Part shown: piece after piece, positions 17,521-26,975 of the stretch
Numbering within the stretch: the first letter of the stretch is position 1
How the letters are laid out: each line of letters begins with the position of its first letter
Source: Niallia sp. XMNu-256
GTDB lineage: Bacteria > Bacillota > Bacilli > Bacillales > Cytobacillaceae
DNA length: 64,000 bases
NCBI RefSeq assembly: GCF_036670015.1
Contig: NZ_CP137636.1
Span: 1,280,501 to 1,344,500, forward strand
Direction: 5' to 3'
Translations under genes and position numbers: made by a program
Notes under the pieces: generated by a model
What the model was told of the DNA's origin: nothing
The model's database searches: none
Seen by the model: the letters and a program-made list of their open reading frames with translations, nothing else

Positions 17521-17926
17521 TGATAACACCCCCTTCTCTTTTAAAATATCCACATCAAATATGAATATGTATTGAAATAATCGTTTAATTCCTCTATAGA
17601 AGTGTATAAATTTCAAATGTTTCAAACGACTACTTTACGCATGCTCTTTGAAAGAGCCAATAGAAATAAGAAAAAGGTTCATAAAAGGTCTTTCAACAAC
17701 TAATTCGAGCACGCAACACTCAAAGAGGTCTATTAGAATCCTTCTCACTGACTTCGATCCTATTTTTCTAAATGAATTAAACTATTTGACCTCACTTTCA
17801 GAATAAATTTAAAAGTGGTAAGCTTATTGTTTTTAAAGAGAGGTGAAACAGGAAATCGTAGTACATATGTTAAAAATAGCCTCATATAATGATTGAATAA
17901 AAGCTTAATGTTTAGGTAATGGGTGG
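17521..17926. other. Intergenic region, nothing recognised
   Basis: About 400 bases with no convincing frame. It must contain the promoter of the 41-aa gene on the minus strand. The plus-strand end probably marks the 5' breakpoint of the YaaH remnant. Confidence 0.4.
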
Positions 17927-18424
17927 GTGGGATGTAAATTTATTGATTTTTTTAACTTCATTCAGCGAATGCTTTTGTACCGAGTCTTGCGACGGTTGAT
18001 TGGAGGGGAACCAGGAACGCCAGCTCCAAACACAGATGTGCGAAGGGTCATTGAATATGCGCTTCAGAAGCTCCCTCGTGGGAAGGTTATTTTAGGAATG
18101 CCGCTTTATGGATATAATTGGACCATACCTCACCAACCTGGAACAATTGCGACAGCCCACTCCAATCAAAGTGCAGTGGAAGGAGCAATGAGATTTCAAA
18201 CTCCCATTCATTATTCAACCGAATTCTAAGCACCTTATTTCCAATATCGGGATGAACGAGGTCAATCCCATGTCGTTTGGTTTGAAGATGTACGAAGCAT
18301 CGGGGAGAAAATGCAACTCGTTCGTGAGTATGGTTTAAGAGGTCTCGGATTCTGGCAACTTACCCTCGGCTTCACACAAGGCCCATGGCTTCTAACCAAG
18401 TTCTTCACCATTCGAAATATTTAG
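17927..18424 (+). pseudogene. YaaH/SleL-type GH18 spore-lytic glycosidase, truncated with in-frame stop
   Basis: C-terminal fragment of a spore peptidoglycan N-acetylglucosaminidase. Recognisable family stretches are GGEPGTPAPNTDVRRVIEYA, KVILGMPLYGYNW and, after the stop, YFQYRDERGQ, VVWFEDVRSI and YGLRGLGFWQLTLGF. The frame is interrupted by TAA at 18227-18229 and then stays open for 64 codons. The N-terminal LysM domains and most of the GH18 barrel with its DxxDxDxE motif are missing. A dead remnant; no function is expected. Confidence 0.85.
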
Positions 18425-18477
18425 AAGGGATACAATTCCAAAAACAGACTAAATACGTCTACGGCAACGTTTACATG

Positions 18478-18545
18478 ACCAGTATACTGCTGACATCAAC
18501 TAACCATCAGTGGGGGAGAAAACTCCACTGATGGAAGCTTCACTT
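18478..18545 (+). repeat. Dispersed intergenic repeat A, copy 3 (partial)
   Basis: CATCAGTGGGGGAG then CTCCACTGATGG form a hairpin, followed by AAGCTTCACTT, matching the 3' part of copies 1 and 2. It lies between the YaaH remnant and the LysR gene. Confidence 0.6.
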
Positions 18546-18635
18546 AATAGGTTAAAATTCCCTGCATTAAAGTGCAGAATCATTGTAATGTATATAATGA
18601 AACACTTAAAATCGATCGTTTGCTATAGCTCTAAA

Positions 18636-19553
18636 CTATAATTGAGCTTGTTCTTCGGCAATCGATTCTTTTAAATATTGGATATACACTTTTGCTAATG
18701 GACTGTTTGTGATATTTTTGTGTGTAATATAGCCAACCGTGATTTCCTCATCGATTTGTAGTGGAACAGCCACAATGTTTTCCCCATTCAGTTCTTTACT
18801 GATAACTCCAGTTGAAATTGTATAGCCATTAAGGCCAATTAAAAGATTAAATAATGTGGCCCGGTCGGTGACACGGATATTTTTCGGCCTTGAGATCGTA
18901 CTTAATATTTCTTCTGAAAAATAAAAAGAGTTATATTCACCTTGTTCAAACGAAAGATAAGGATAAGGCAGTAAATCAGTTAACGTGACAAAATCCTTTT
19001 TCGCAAGCGGGTTTGTCGAGCTAATAAATACATATGGGGTTGCAACAAACAATTTGTGAAACTGCAAATTTCCTTCCCGTAAAAACTTATTAATGACCTT
19101 TTGATTGAACTCATTAATGTATAAAATTCCAATTTCACTCCGCAAGTTTTGTACATCGTCAATGATTTCATACGTTTTTGTTTCCCGTAAAGCAAATTCA
19201 TATTCTTCGCGATGGTAATCTTTGAGTAAACGAACAAAAGCACTGACTGCAAAAGCATAATGTTGAGCTGATACAGAGAAGTGGTGTTGAGGTTCTTGGG
19301 TACCTGTATAGCGATTTTCAAGCAGTTCGGCCTGCTCGACAACTTGTCTTGCATATCCTAAAAACTCCGATCCTTCCGGAGTAATGATGATCCCTTTATT
19401 CGTACGTGAAAAAATTGTAATTCCCATTTCTTTCTCTAACTCTTTTAGTGCATTGGATAGACTCGGCTGACTAATAAACAAATTCTGAGCTGCCTGACTA
19501 ATCGAATGACACCTCGCCACCTCAATCACATACCTTAATTGTTGTAACGTCAT
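18636..19553 (-). CDS. LysR family transcriptional regulator
   Basis: A 305-residue DNA-binding protein. Residues 1-60 are the LysR winged helix-turn-helix (MTLQQLRYVIEVARCHSISQ, SQPSLSNALKELEKEMG, FSRTNKGIIITPEG); residues about 90-295 are the periplasmic-binding-protein-like effector domain. Its neighbours do not reveal the target: the divergent region of 500 bases leads to a bacteriocin cluster, and the downstream side is a pseudogene. Such regulators commonly act on a divergent promoter, so a link with the bacteriocin cluster is possible but unsupported. Confidence 0.92.
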   Translation of the reverse strand: MTLQQLRYVIEVARCHSISQAAQNLFISQPSLSNALKELEKEMGITIFSRTNKGIIITPEGSEFLGYARQVVEQAELLENRYTGTQEPQHHFSVSAQHYAFAVSAFVRLLKDYHREEYEFALRETKTYEIIDDVQNLRSEIGILYINEFNQKVINKFLREGNLQFHKLFVATPYVFISSTNPLAKKDFVTLTDLLPYPYLSFEQGEYNSFYFSEEILSTISRPKNIRVTDRATLFNLLIGLNGYTISTGVISKELNGENIVAVPLQIDEEITVGYITHKNITNSPLAKVYIQYLKESIAEEQAQL

Positions 19554-20060
19554 CTATTCTCTTCCTTTCCCGAGATGTTTCTGTGTTCCCTCTATTTTAC
19601 TACGAAAATAGTGAAAAAGTCTTCGACATGTTTTAAATGGTAGTGGATTTTGAAATGATTAAATAATACAGCGTTCGAAGAGTGAACGGGTTATTGTTAA
19701 TTAGTTGTGAAAAAAGAGACTGGCAATTCTTGAAATCTATTAATAAATATTATTCATATAAACAGGCGTTTTTTATGGTCGAGAAAGAAACCTATTACTT
19801 TTTTTTCAAGGATAGAGTCCATAGTGGGCGGTGTAGTGAGTGAGGACTCCCGTCCAAGAGTGTAATTGGAATGGACAATATTAAATGATTTTTAACTAAT
19901 TATAGGCTCTGACATCAGGAACAACAACCTATAAGGAATCATACTTTGTTGTTGAGAGTATATCGAATATTTGATTATTTCAGTTCGAAACCTGATATCA
20001 TCATTTTTTCATTCTCTCATGTCCGAAAAAAATAAAATGTGAATCAAGAGGAGGATAAAA
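19554..20060. other. Intergenic region upstream of the bacteriocin precursor
   Basis: About 500 bases, no coding frame. It should contain promoters of the LysR gene (minus) and the precursor gene (plus). I see no clear T-N11-A LysR box. Confidence 0.4.
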
Positions 20061-20321
20061 ATGCAAAATTTTCAATATGAGTTACAAAATTTAGAAATGG
20101 ATCCTTACCAAGTGGGTGAGTTAACACAGGTATCTTATCAGGACGATCCGCGCGTGTTTGGTGGTGTTGGTGTCGGGTTTGGCGGAGGCGGCTTTTTTCG
20201 TTGTGGCGGGTTTAACTGTTTTAGATGCTCCAGTTGCTTCTTTAATTGCTTCAGCTGCTCCAACTGCTTTAGATGCCATAACTGTTTTAGATGTCATAAC
20301 TGTCACCGTTGTTGGGGTTAA
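20061..20321 (+). CDS. Heterocycloanthracin/sonorensin-type bacteriocin precursor peptide
   Basis: An 86-residue RiPP precursor. The leader (about residues 1-30, MQNFQYELQNLEMDPYQVGE...) is followed by a glycine-rich hinge (31-46) and a core with twelve cysteines (C48, 53, 56, 59, 63, 66, 69, 72, 75, 78, 81, 84), mostly spaced Cys-x-x-Cys, plus serines at 57, 58, 65, 67. These are the substrates for thiazole and oxazole formation by the enzymes encoded next to it. Start behind AGAGGAGGAT. A hairpin with T run lies between this gene and the enzymes, so the peptide is probably made in excess. Confidence 0.93.
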   Translation: MQNFQYELQNLEMDPYQVGELTQVSYQDDPRVFGGVGVGFGGGGFFRCGGFNCFRCSSCFFNCFSCSNCFRCHNCFRCHNCHRCWG

Positions 20322-20353
20322 TCGTTCTTTAAAAAATAAGTCATTTTATAATA

Positions 20354-20398
20354 AAAAGTGTCCCTGCATGACTGAATGCGGGGGCATTCTTTTTTGTT
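20354..20398 (+). terminator. Terminator or attenuator between precursor and modification genes
   Basis: Arms GTGTCCCTGCAT and ATGCGGGGGCATT, then TTTTTTG. It is placed to lower transcription of the enzyme genes relative to the precursor. Confidence 0.75.
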
Positions 20399-20471
20399 AA
20401 ACATAAGGGACAAATAAAACGACATAGAATGATAGTGATTAATTGACGATGAAAAATATAGGAGGGGCGAA

Positions 20472-22424
20472 ATGATAAAACTTGACTCGTCCATGCGTCT
20501 GAAAGTAAAAAGGGATACATTTTATTTACCGGATCCAGAAGGTGGGGTGTATGTTAGAAATAACGAAAACTCATTCCGCATGAAAGGAGGCACCATTTAT
20601 CAGTGGATTGAAAAACTGATGCCCATGTTCAACGGAGAGCAAACAATGGAAGAATTAACAATGGGGTTAACCGCCCCCTATCGGAAAAGAGTATATGAGA
20701 TTGGAGAAACGTTGTTACAGAATGGCTTTGTACGAGATGTAACTCAAGACAAACCTCATGAATTAAATGAAGCGACCCTTGAAAAGTACGCAGCTCAAAT
20801 TGAATTTATTGAAAACTTTCTCCATTCTGGAGCTTATCATTTTCAAGAATATCGAAAGGCTAAAGCTCTAGTCGTTGGATCAGGTCCAATTCTCGTTTCA
20901 ATGATTCATGCACTAATTGAATCGGGACTTCCAACATTCCATTTCATGGTGACGGAATCCCTACCGACTAATCGGCAACGGATTTATGAGTTCATACAGA
21001 ATGCCCGTAAAACGGACGCTGAGGTGGCAGTAAGGGAGGTGCCGATTGAAAAAGAAGATCATAAAACATTGTGGAAACAAGCTATAGGGGCCTATGATTG
21101 CATACTTTATGTCTCGCAGGATGGGAATGTAAACGAACTAAGGGAGCTCAATTTCGTTTGCAAAGAGGAAAGAAAGATATTTATACCGGCGATTTGTTTA
21201 GATCAAGTAGGGTTATCAGGTCCAGTTGTTCATCCTGATGAGGATGGATGTTGGGAGTCTGCATGGCGTAGGCTCCATCAATCTGCCATAGTAACTGAAC
21301 ATAAATCGAACACGGTGTCTTCTACAACTGGAGCCCTTCTCGCAAATGTCACTGTATTTGAACTTTTCAAAAGGATGACAGGAATTGCAAGATCAACGAA
21401 TCAAATTTACCTTCTTGATGTTGAAACATTGGAAGGGAAATGGTTATCATTCATTCCACATCCATTGGTTACATCTGCAAGTATTGCCCCTAGACTGGTT
21501 GAAGATGTGGATGTAAGGATGAAACAGGATGGAAAAAGAAACAACCCACCTCATAAACTTTTGGAATACTTTAGTGGACTAACCTCTGAAGAGATCGGAA
21601 TTTTCCATACATGGGAAGAACGAAATTTGTCACAACTTCCCCTTACACAGTGTTTAGTTCAAGCTGTTAACCCCGTATCCGAGGGACCAGCAGAACTGCT
21701 TCCGGAAGTTATTTGTACTGGTTTAACCCATGAGGAAGCAAAAAGAAATGCCGGTCTAAGGGGCATTGAAATGTATGTGTCAGAATGGATTGAATCTTTG
21801 ATCCGAAATCAGGAGGGGCCTACAGACCCTATATTTACGGAGGGGATAATAGGCATCGGTGCAGGAGAAACCATTGAAGAGGCGATATGTAGGGGGATAC
21901 AAGTTTATTTAGATGAAAAATTAAGTAACCGAAAGGATGCTGGGCAAACCGGCAACTTTAATGTGCAGCTAGAATCTATCGAAGATCAGCGATGCAGAGT
22001 CTATCTAGATGCCCTAACTACCCTAAACGGTCCACCGATGATTAATTTAAAGGAGAATCTATTGGGTTTCCCTGTCATCGAGGTAAGATCAAATGGTCAA
22101 AGGTTTACTCGTGCCGGATTAAATATCACGATGGCACTAAGAAATGCGTTACAACAAGCACTTTTAGTGATGCAAAATGACCAAATAAATCCCATGGTAG
22201 TGGATGAAGAAAGGGAGCCGGTGAACTTTCGTGAAACTAACCAAATCAAACTCGATATACCCTCATGTAATTCCATGCCAAGATTGGAGCTATTACAATC
22301 CACTATTGAGCTCTTACACCAAAATGGCAAACGATTATTCGTCTATGATCTTGCGTTCGAACCTTTTTTAAACGAGGAACTTGCAGGGGTGTTTGGAGTA
22401 CAGGTTCGAGAGGAGGGATGTTAG
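20472..22424 (+). CDS. TOMM bacteriocin maturation protein (ThiF-like with RiPP-recognition domain)
   Basis: Scaffold/leader-binding component of a thiazole/oxazole synthetase (650 aa). Residues 1-100 look like the winged-helix RiPP recognition element (LPDPEGGVYVRNNENSFRMK, then QWIEKLMPMF and a helix-wing). Residues 130-300 resemble a ThiF/E1 fold (KALVVGSGPILVSMIHALIE), without the complete nucleotide-binding residues of active E1 enzymes. The rest is family-specific. It corresponds to the 'putative thiazole-containing bacteriocin maturation protein' family found with heterocycloanthracin loci. Start behind AGGAGGGGCG; its stop overlaps the start of the YcaO gene by one base. Confidence 0.88.
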   Translation: MIKLDSSMRLKVKRDTFYLPDPEGGVYVRNNENSFRMKGGTIYQWIEKLMPMFNGEQTMEELTMGLTAPYRKRVYEIGETLLQNGFVRDVTQDKPHELNEATLEKYAAQIEFIENFLHSGAYHFQEYRKAKALVVGSGPILVSMIHALIESGLPTFHFMVTESLPTNRQRIYEFIQNARKTDAEVAVREVPIEKEDHKTLWKQAIGAYDCILYVSQDGNVNELRELNFVCKEERKIFIPAICLDQVGLSGPVVHPDEDGCWESAWRRLHQSAIVTEHKSNTVSSTTGALLANVTVFELFKRMTGIARSTNQIYLLDVETLEGKWLSFIPHPLVTSASIAPRLVEDVDVRMKQDGKRNNPPHKLLEYFSGLTSEEIGIFHTWEERNLSQLPLTQCLVQAVNPVSEGPAELLPEVICTGLTHEEAKRNAGLRGIEMYVSEWIESLIRNQEGPTDPIFTEGIIGIGAGETIEEAICRGIQVYLDEKLSNRKDAGQTGNFNVQLESIEDQRCRVYLDALTTLNGPPMINLKENLLGFPVIEVRSNGQRFTRAGLNITMALRNALQQALLVMQNDQINPMVVDEEREPVNFRETNQIKLDIPSCNSMPRLELLQSTIELLHQNGKRLFVYDLAFEPFLNEELAGVFGVQVREEGC

Positions 22425-24364
22425 TGGCAGTGCAAATTCTACTGGATGGAAAGGGTTTATTAGCTGATTTGGTCGATTATCAATTATCATCACAAAACTA
22501 TTTTCTAAAGCGTCAAAGTATATTAGATGAGGTGCCCGAAGAAATTGAATTCGTCCTCGTGCTTCACGATGCCTGGCATCCATCCTATTATCCAAAAGCA
22601 GAAACAAGAATCAGGGCCTTAAGTGTACCATGGCTTCGAGGGTTCGTTTCATTTGGAGAGGGAATCATTGGGCCATTCGTACGACCAAATGCCACGGGAT
22701 GTTCCTGTTGTGCGGACATGCGGCGAATCATGGCGGGCCCTGATCGTCAAGAAATTTGGAGGTTTCAGGAAAATATGACGGAAGAGAATATTGGACTGCG
22801 GGATGCCTGGGTTACCCATTCGGGACTCTTTCAAATGGCAACATTGATCACGAATGAAGTCATGAGGGTGCTTCAAGGTCAATCTAGCAAATTAGAAGAA
22901 AAAATGTTCATGATCAATTTAAGAACGCTATCGACCTCCAGTCACTCTTTCCTACCTGACCCAACATGCCCGATGTGCAGCTCAATCCCTAATGATACAG
23001 CAGAATTAGCTCAAATTAACTTACAATCTAGTCTTAAATTAAATGGGGATTATCGCAGTCTTTCAATAGAAGAATTAAAAACAGAGCTAGCCAAAGGGTT
23101 CCTCGATTCTCGTACGGGGCTCATGAATGGGAAAATGCAGGATTTGCGACTGCCGTTTGCGGATGTTTTGGTGAACATGCCACTCTTTGGAGGAGATGAA
23201 GGGGTAGCAGGACGGACGAATTCTTATGAAGTAAGTGAGTTGACTGCGATTTTGGAAGGCTTGGAGCGATATTGCGGGATCAAGCCTCGTGGAAAAAGGA
23301 CCGTTGTTCATGACAGTTATAATCAATTACAACATATCGCCTTAAATCCTAAAAGTGTAGGGGTTCATGAAAATGATCAATATGAAAAACCTGATTTTCC
23401 GTTTAATAAGTTTCATCCTGAAGCCCCAATGGACTGGGTCTGGGGATACTCGTTTTTACAAGAACGTCCGATTTTAGTTCCAGAGTTGCTTGCCTATTAT
23501 AGTGTAAGTTGTGGGGAGGGCTTTGTCTACGAAACCTCAAATGGATGTGCATTAGGAGGAAGTTTAGAGGAAGCCATTTTCCATGCGATTATGGAGGTCG
23601 TTGAACGAGATTCGTTTTTGTTAACCTGGTATGCTAAACTTCCACTTCCACGGCTTGATCTTACTTCTGCTAACGATAAAGAATTGCAATTGATGGTGGA
23701 CCGAATTCGTGATGTGGCCGGCTATGACCTTTATTTTTACAATTCGACAATGGAACATGGAATTCCAAGTGTTTGGGCCGTGGCAAAAAACAGAAGATCC
23801 AAGGGTGTCAACCTTATTTGTGCAGCGGGGGCAAACCCAGATCCGATCAAGGCTGTTAAAAGTACGATTTTCGAGTTAGCGGGAATGATGTTTAGGGATG
23901 ATGAAAAATTAGAGTCCAACCGGCATGAATATGAAAAGATGCTACGCAATCCGTTTGCAGTCCGTAATATGGAGGACCATGGCATGTTATACGGTTTACG
24001 AGAAGCAGAGGAACGACTGGATTTTATCTTAAAGGAACATGGTCCATTGCGTACGTTTGCACAGGAGTTCAAACAACCTCCATCTCATACTGACTTTAAA
24101 GATGATCTTCAAGATATTCTTCAGAGGTTCCGCCGTTTAAACCTTGATGTCATTGTGGTTGACCAGTCTTCACCGATAACCAAACGGAATGGATTATTCT
24201 GTGTAAAGGTTTTAATTCCGGGCATGTTACCGATGACATTTGGGCATCATCTTACTCGTGTGAAAGGGTTGGAAAGGGTGCTTACGGTTCCGATGCAGTT
24301 AGGGTTTGCGAAGGAACCGTTAACATATGAAGAGCTAAATCCATATCCCCATCCGTTCCCATAA
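22424..24364 (+). CDS. YcaO cyclodehydratase fused to an E1-like (C-protein) domain
   Basis: ATP-dependent enzyme that cyclises Cys/Ser of the precursor to azolines (about 646 aa). Residues 1-220 are an E1-like/C-protein part with two zinc-type CxxC pairs (GCSCC, CPMC); from about 250 it is a YcaO domain with NSYEVSELTAILEGLERY, LGGSLEEAIFHAIMEVVERD and the C-terminal PxPxP end (NPYPHPFP) needed for catalysis in this class. GTG at 22424 has GGAGGG six bases upstream; an ATG at 22418 touches the ribosome site and is unlikely. Coupled to the gene before and followed 24 bases later by the dehydrogenase. Confidence 0.92.
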   Translation: MAVQILLDGKGLLADLVDYQLSSQNYFLKRQSILDEVPEEIEFVLVLHDAWHPSYYPKAETRIRALSVPWLRGFVSFGEGIIGPFVRPNATGCSCCADMRRIMAGPDRQEIWRFQENMTEENIGLRDAWVTHSGLFQMATLITNEVMRVLQGQSSKLEEKMFMINLRTLSTSSHSFLPDPTCPMCSSIPNDTAELAQINLQSSLKLNGDYRSLSIEELKTELAKGFLDSRTGLMNGKMQDLRLPFADVLVNMPLFGGDEGVAGRTNSYEVSELTAILEGLERYCGIKPRGKRTVVHDSYNQLQHIALNPKSVGVHENDQYEKPDFPFNKFHPEAPMDWVWGYSFLQERPILVPELLAYYSVSCGEGFVYETSNGCALGGSLEEAIFHAIMEVVERDSFLLTWYAKLPLPRLDLTSANDKELQLMVDRIRDVAGYDLYFYNSTMEHGIPSVWAVAKNRRSKGVNLICAAGANPDPIKAVKSTIFELAGMMFRDDEKLESNRHEYEKMLRNPFAVRNMEDHGMLYGLREAEERLDFILKEHGPLRTFAQEFKQPPSHTDFKDDLQDILQRFRRLNLDVIVVDQSSPITKRNGLFCVKVLIPGMLPMTFGHHLTRVKGLERVLTVPMQLGFAKEPLTYEELNPYPHPFP

Positions 24365-24388
24365 CCTGAAGAATAGGAGGAAAGTGAT

Positions 24389-25972
24389 ATGGATTTTGAT
24401 TCGTTTCTCTATCAACTTCATTTTGACACGGATAACATCTATCCACCAAATTGGCAGGTTGATTGGGAAGATGCACCACTTCCTTATAAACGATACAGCG
24501 ACTTGCGAGCGGTCCCCCTTTCCATAGAAGTACCATTAACGCTCAAAAGGCAAGAAGCTCATCTAAACCCTAGCTTAGAAGAACTAGGTCATTTTTTATG
24601 GTATATATACGGGCTCTCTCAATACTCTCAAACTGCCATAATGGATGAATCAGTTGAAAAAAACGTGAGATTTACTGGGTCGTTACGGAGATTTGTTCCC
24701 TCTGGAGGGGCACTATATCCTAATGAATTATATGTATATGTTAAGCTCGATGATGTTCCGAACGGGATTTACCATTATGATGTGGCACATCATCGTCTTG
24801 TTTTGTTACGTGAAGGTAATTTCGATTCCTATTTATCTAGAAGTCTGGCAAATGATCGTTCTGTTTCCGACTGTTTTTGTACCGTGTTTGTCACGACTGT
24901 TTTTTGGAAAAATTTTTACAAGTACAATAACTTTTCCTACAGGCTTCAAGGGTTAGATGCAGGTGTGCTTATTGGGCAAACATTAGAAGTGGCCAACACG
25001 CTGGGGTACTCTACAAAGGTATGTTATCAATTTCTTGATCGGTCGATTAATCATTTACTTGGGTTATCACAGCAGAAGGAAAGTGTTTATGCCGTGATCC
25101 CAATCAGTATGAAACCATCCATTACTCAAGATGATTATCTTCAAAGAAAAGAAGAAACGGTATCTGCCTCCCAGTTGTGTCGAGAAATTCCAGAGTTGAA
25201 TCATGTTTCTTATAATCGTTCAAAGAAAGTACTTGATTACCCGATGCTAAGAAAATTAAATGAAGCATCGATGATTGAAACAACAAAGTCATTTGTAAAA
25301 ATAATGAAAAAGGCTGAACAGAAGCCTCTTTTAAATACGGAAATGGTCTTGTTGCCATTTACGGAGCGTTCTTCATATGATCTCGCAGATGTTTGCCAAA
25401 AGCGGTATTCACCTGATATTGATTTTATGTTAGGAAAAGTAAGCCAAACACAATTAAGTACTTTGTTGAAAGAGATCTATTCTTTCCCGTATCAAAATGA
25501 CCTTGACGATACAGAGGGGCAGATCGGGAATCGGCTTTCTTTATATGGAAGTTTTTATAATATAGAGGGAGTTCCAAATGGTGCTTATTCTTATGACAAT
25601 AGGACCCATGCCATTCGGAGACTAACCAAAGGAGACCATCGGGAGTATTTACAATCTGGATTAACCATGCCCAATGTAAATTTGTATCAAGTTCCACTCT
25701 GTATGCATGTAGTTGGAGATCGGGATCATCTTATAGAAAAATTAGGGTATAGAGGATATCGCATTCAACAGATGGAAGCGGGTATCCTCGTGCAACGTAT
25801 GCTCTTAGTGGCGTGTGCATTAGGGATGGGAGGGCATCCACTATTGGGATTTGATGCGAACCAATGCGATGAGCTTTATAGAATCAATTCGAAAGGTAAA
25901 ACCAGTTTGATTCAAGTTCCGGTCGGACCCTACCGTCCGCGCGCTTGGTTAAGGGGGAGTTTGCTCAGTTAG
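24389..25972 (+). CDS. SagB-type dehydrogenase (nitroreductase-like, two tandem domains)
   Basis: FMN-dependent dehydrogenase that oxidises azolines to azoles (527 aa). It contains two nitroreductase-like domains. The N-terminal one (about 60-240) has RRFVPSGGALYPNELYVYV and GLDAGVLIGQTLEVANTLGY; the C-terminal one (about 330-520) has YGSFYNIEGVPNGAYSYD and MEAGILVQRMLLVACALGMG. Double-domain SagB proteins are known in Bacillus TOMM clusters. Strong GGAGGAAAG site. It is the last gene of the cluster; no transporter or obvious immunity gene follows. Confidence 0.9.
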   Translation: MDFDSFLYQLHFDTDNIYPPNWQVDWEDAPLPYKRYSDLRAVPLSIEVPLTLKRQEAHLNPSLEELGHFLWYIYGLSQYSQTAIMDESVEKNVRFTGSLRRFVPSGGALYPNELYVYVKLDDVPNGIYHYDVAHHRLVLLREGNFDSYLSRSLANDRSVSDCFCTVFVTTVFWKNFYKYNNFSYRLQGLDAGVLIGQTLEVANTLGYSTKVCYQFLDRSINHLLGLSQQKESVYAVIPISMKPSITQDDYLQRKEETVSASQLCREIPELNHVSYNRSKKVLDYPMLRKLNEASMIETTKSFVKIMKKAEQKPLLNTEMVLLPFTERSSYDLADVCQKRYSPDIDFMLGKVSQTQLSTLLKEIYSFPYQNDLDDTEGQIGNRLSLYGSFYNIEGVPNGAYSYDNRTHAIRRLTKGDHREYLQSGLTMPNVNLYQVPLCMHVVGDRDHLIEKLGYRGYRIQQMEAGILVQRMLLVACALGMGGHPLLGFDANQCDELYRINSKGKTSLIQVPVGPYRPRAWLRGSLLS

Positions 25973-26062
25973 GTAAGAGGGATGTAGTGGTTATTTTATA
26001 TACGGTTTTAATATAAGGTATCAAAAGTAGTAAATTTGATCGAAATCATAAATATAGGAAAA

Positions 26063-26108
26063 TACCTCCTTTATGCCGTTGTTAACCCTGCATTGCATAA
26101 AGGAGGTA
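26063..26108. repeat. 14-bp perfect inverted repeat between convergent genes
   Basis: TACCTCCTTTATGC (26063-26076) and GCATAAAGGAGGTA (26095-26108) with an 18-base loop. On the minus strand it is followed by TTTTCC, so it is probably the terminator of the L,D-transpeptidase gene. It contains an AGGAGGT sequence hidden in the stem. Confidence 0.75.
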
Positions 26109-26121
26109 AGATTAACTAGAG

Positions 26122-26457
26122 TCACTTATGAATAACCACTCTAGTACCAATCGAAACTCTTGATGATAATTCTAGAACATCTTTATTATGCATTCGAATA
26201 CATCCATGGGAAACATTTCTTCCGATTGATGCAGGATTATTTGTACCGTGTATCCCATAATGAGGTTTGGATAAGCCCATCCAAAGGACTCCAAAAGGAC
26301 CTCCAGGGTGAAGCTGTTTATTAATAATGGTATATGTCCCAGAAGGGGTTGGTGATAATATTTTTCCAACAGCGATGGGATACGTTCTCAAAAGTCTGTT
26401 TCCATCAAAAAGTTTTAATTGATGTTTTGATGTAGATACGTCAATCCATCTCACCAT
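26122..26457 (-). CDS. L,D-transpeptidase (YkuD family)
   Basis: A catalytic-domain-only YkuD protein (111 aa) that would cross-link peptidoglycan or spore cortex stem peptides. It has the signature [20 protein letters not shown] with the catalytic Cys, and HPGGPFG. It lacks a LysM domain and a signal peptide, unlike YkuD itself, so it may act in the mother cell during sporulation or be exported otherwise (inference). ATG at 26455-26457 follows GCGGAG; a TTG nine bases upstream is too near the ribosome site. Confidence 0.92.
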   Translation of the reverse strand: MVRWIDVSTSKHQLKLFDGNRLLRTYPIAVGKILSPTPSGTYTIINKQLHPGGPFGVLWMGLSKPHYGIHGTNNPASIGRNVSHGCIRMHNKDVLELSSRVSIGTRVVIHK

Positions 26458-26975
26458 ATAAATCAACTCCGCTTTTTGAATAGTTTATGAAGTAAAATCC
26501 ATTAGGTACCAGAATCACCTCAACGTAATTTTCTTACACAAATTGTAACGTATCAAAAAAGGGAAAATGTTTTAAGGATGGAAGTTCATTAAGATTGCTA
26601 TCAAGCCTTTGGAACAATAGGAGAAAATTGAGATGGTTCATATTGGACTCATAAATGTATGTGTCAGACATCAATGTACCAAAGAATGTAAGTAAGCTGA
26701 GGAATACTATTTTCTCCGGCTTTTTTGTTATTTCTCATTTGAAAGGCTATCTTGTCCCCCTAGTCTCTGATTTATTAGGAACAGTCAATAATATCAGAGA
26801 AAAAAGCAGCTTTCGAACACTTCATAAGCTTCGATAATATTATCTAATTCAGACGATGTGCAATTAATACTTCAGTATGGATATATCCTGATTTGGCTAT
26901 ATCAATATCAATCAAGGTTCTTGCTATTTCAAATTGGGACGGTTAGTCTATACTACTAATGAAAGGAGCGAACAC
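26458..26975. other. Intergenic region, nothing convincing
   Basis: About 500 bases. A 60-codon frame at 26655-26837 has no ribosome site or family resemblance and is rejected. A TATACT just before 26960 may be the -10 of the next operon. Confidence 0.4.

Noticed and set aside
20210..20310. CRISPR-like tandem repeats
   Set aside because: The short repeats are codons of the Cys-x-x-Cys core, without spacers or cas genes.
20158..20400. 80-codon ORF overlapping the bacteriocin precursor
   Set aside because: Frame-shifted reading of the repetitive precursor core; alanine/valine-rich artefact running into the terminator.
26655..26837. 60-codon plus-strand ORF between the L,D-transpeptidase and HhH genes
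   Set aside because: No ribosome site, no hydrophobic or motif pattern, in an intergenic gap.
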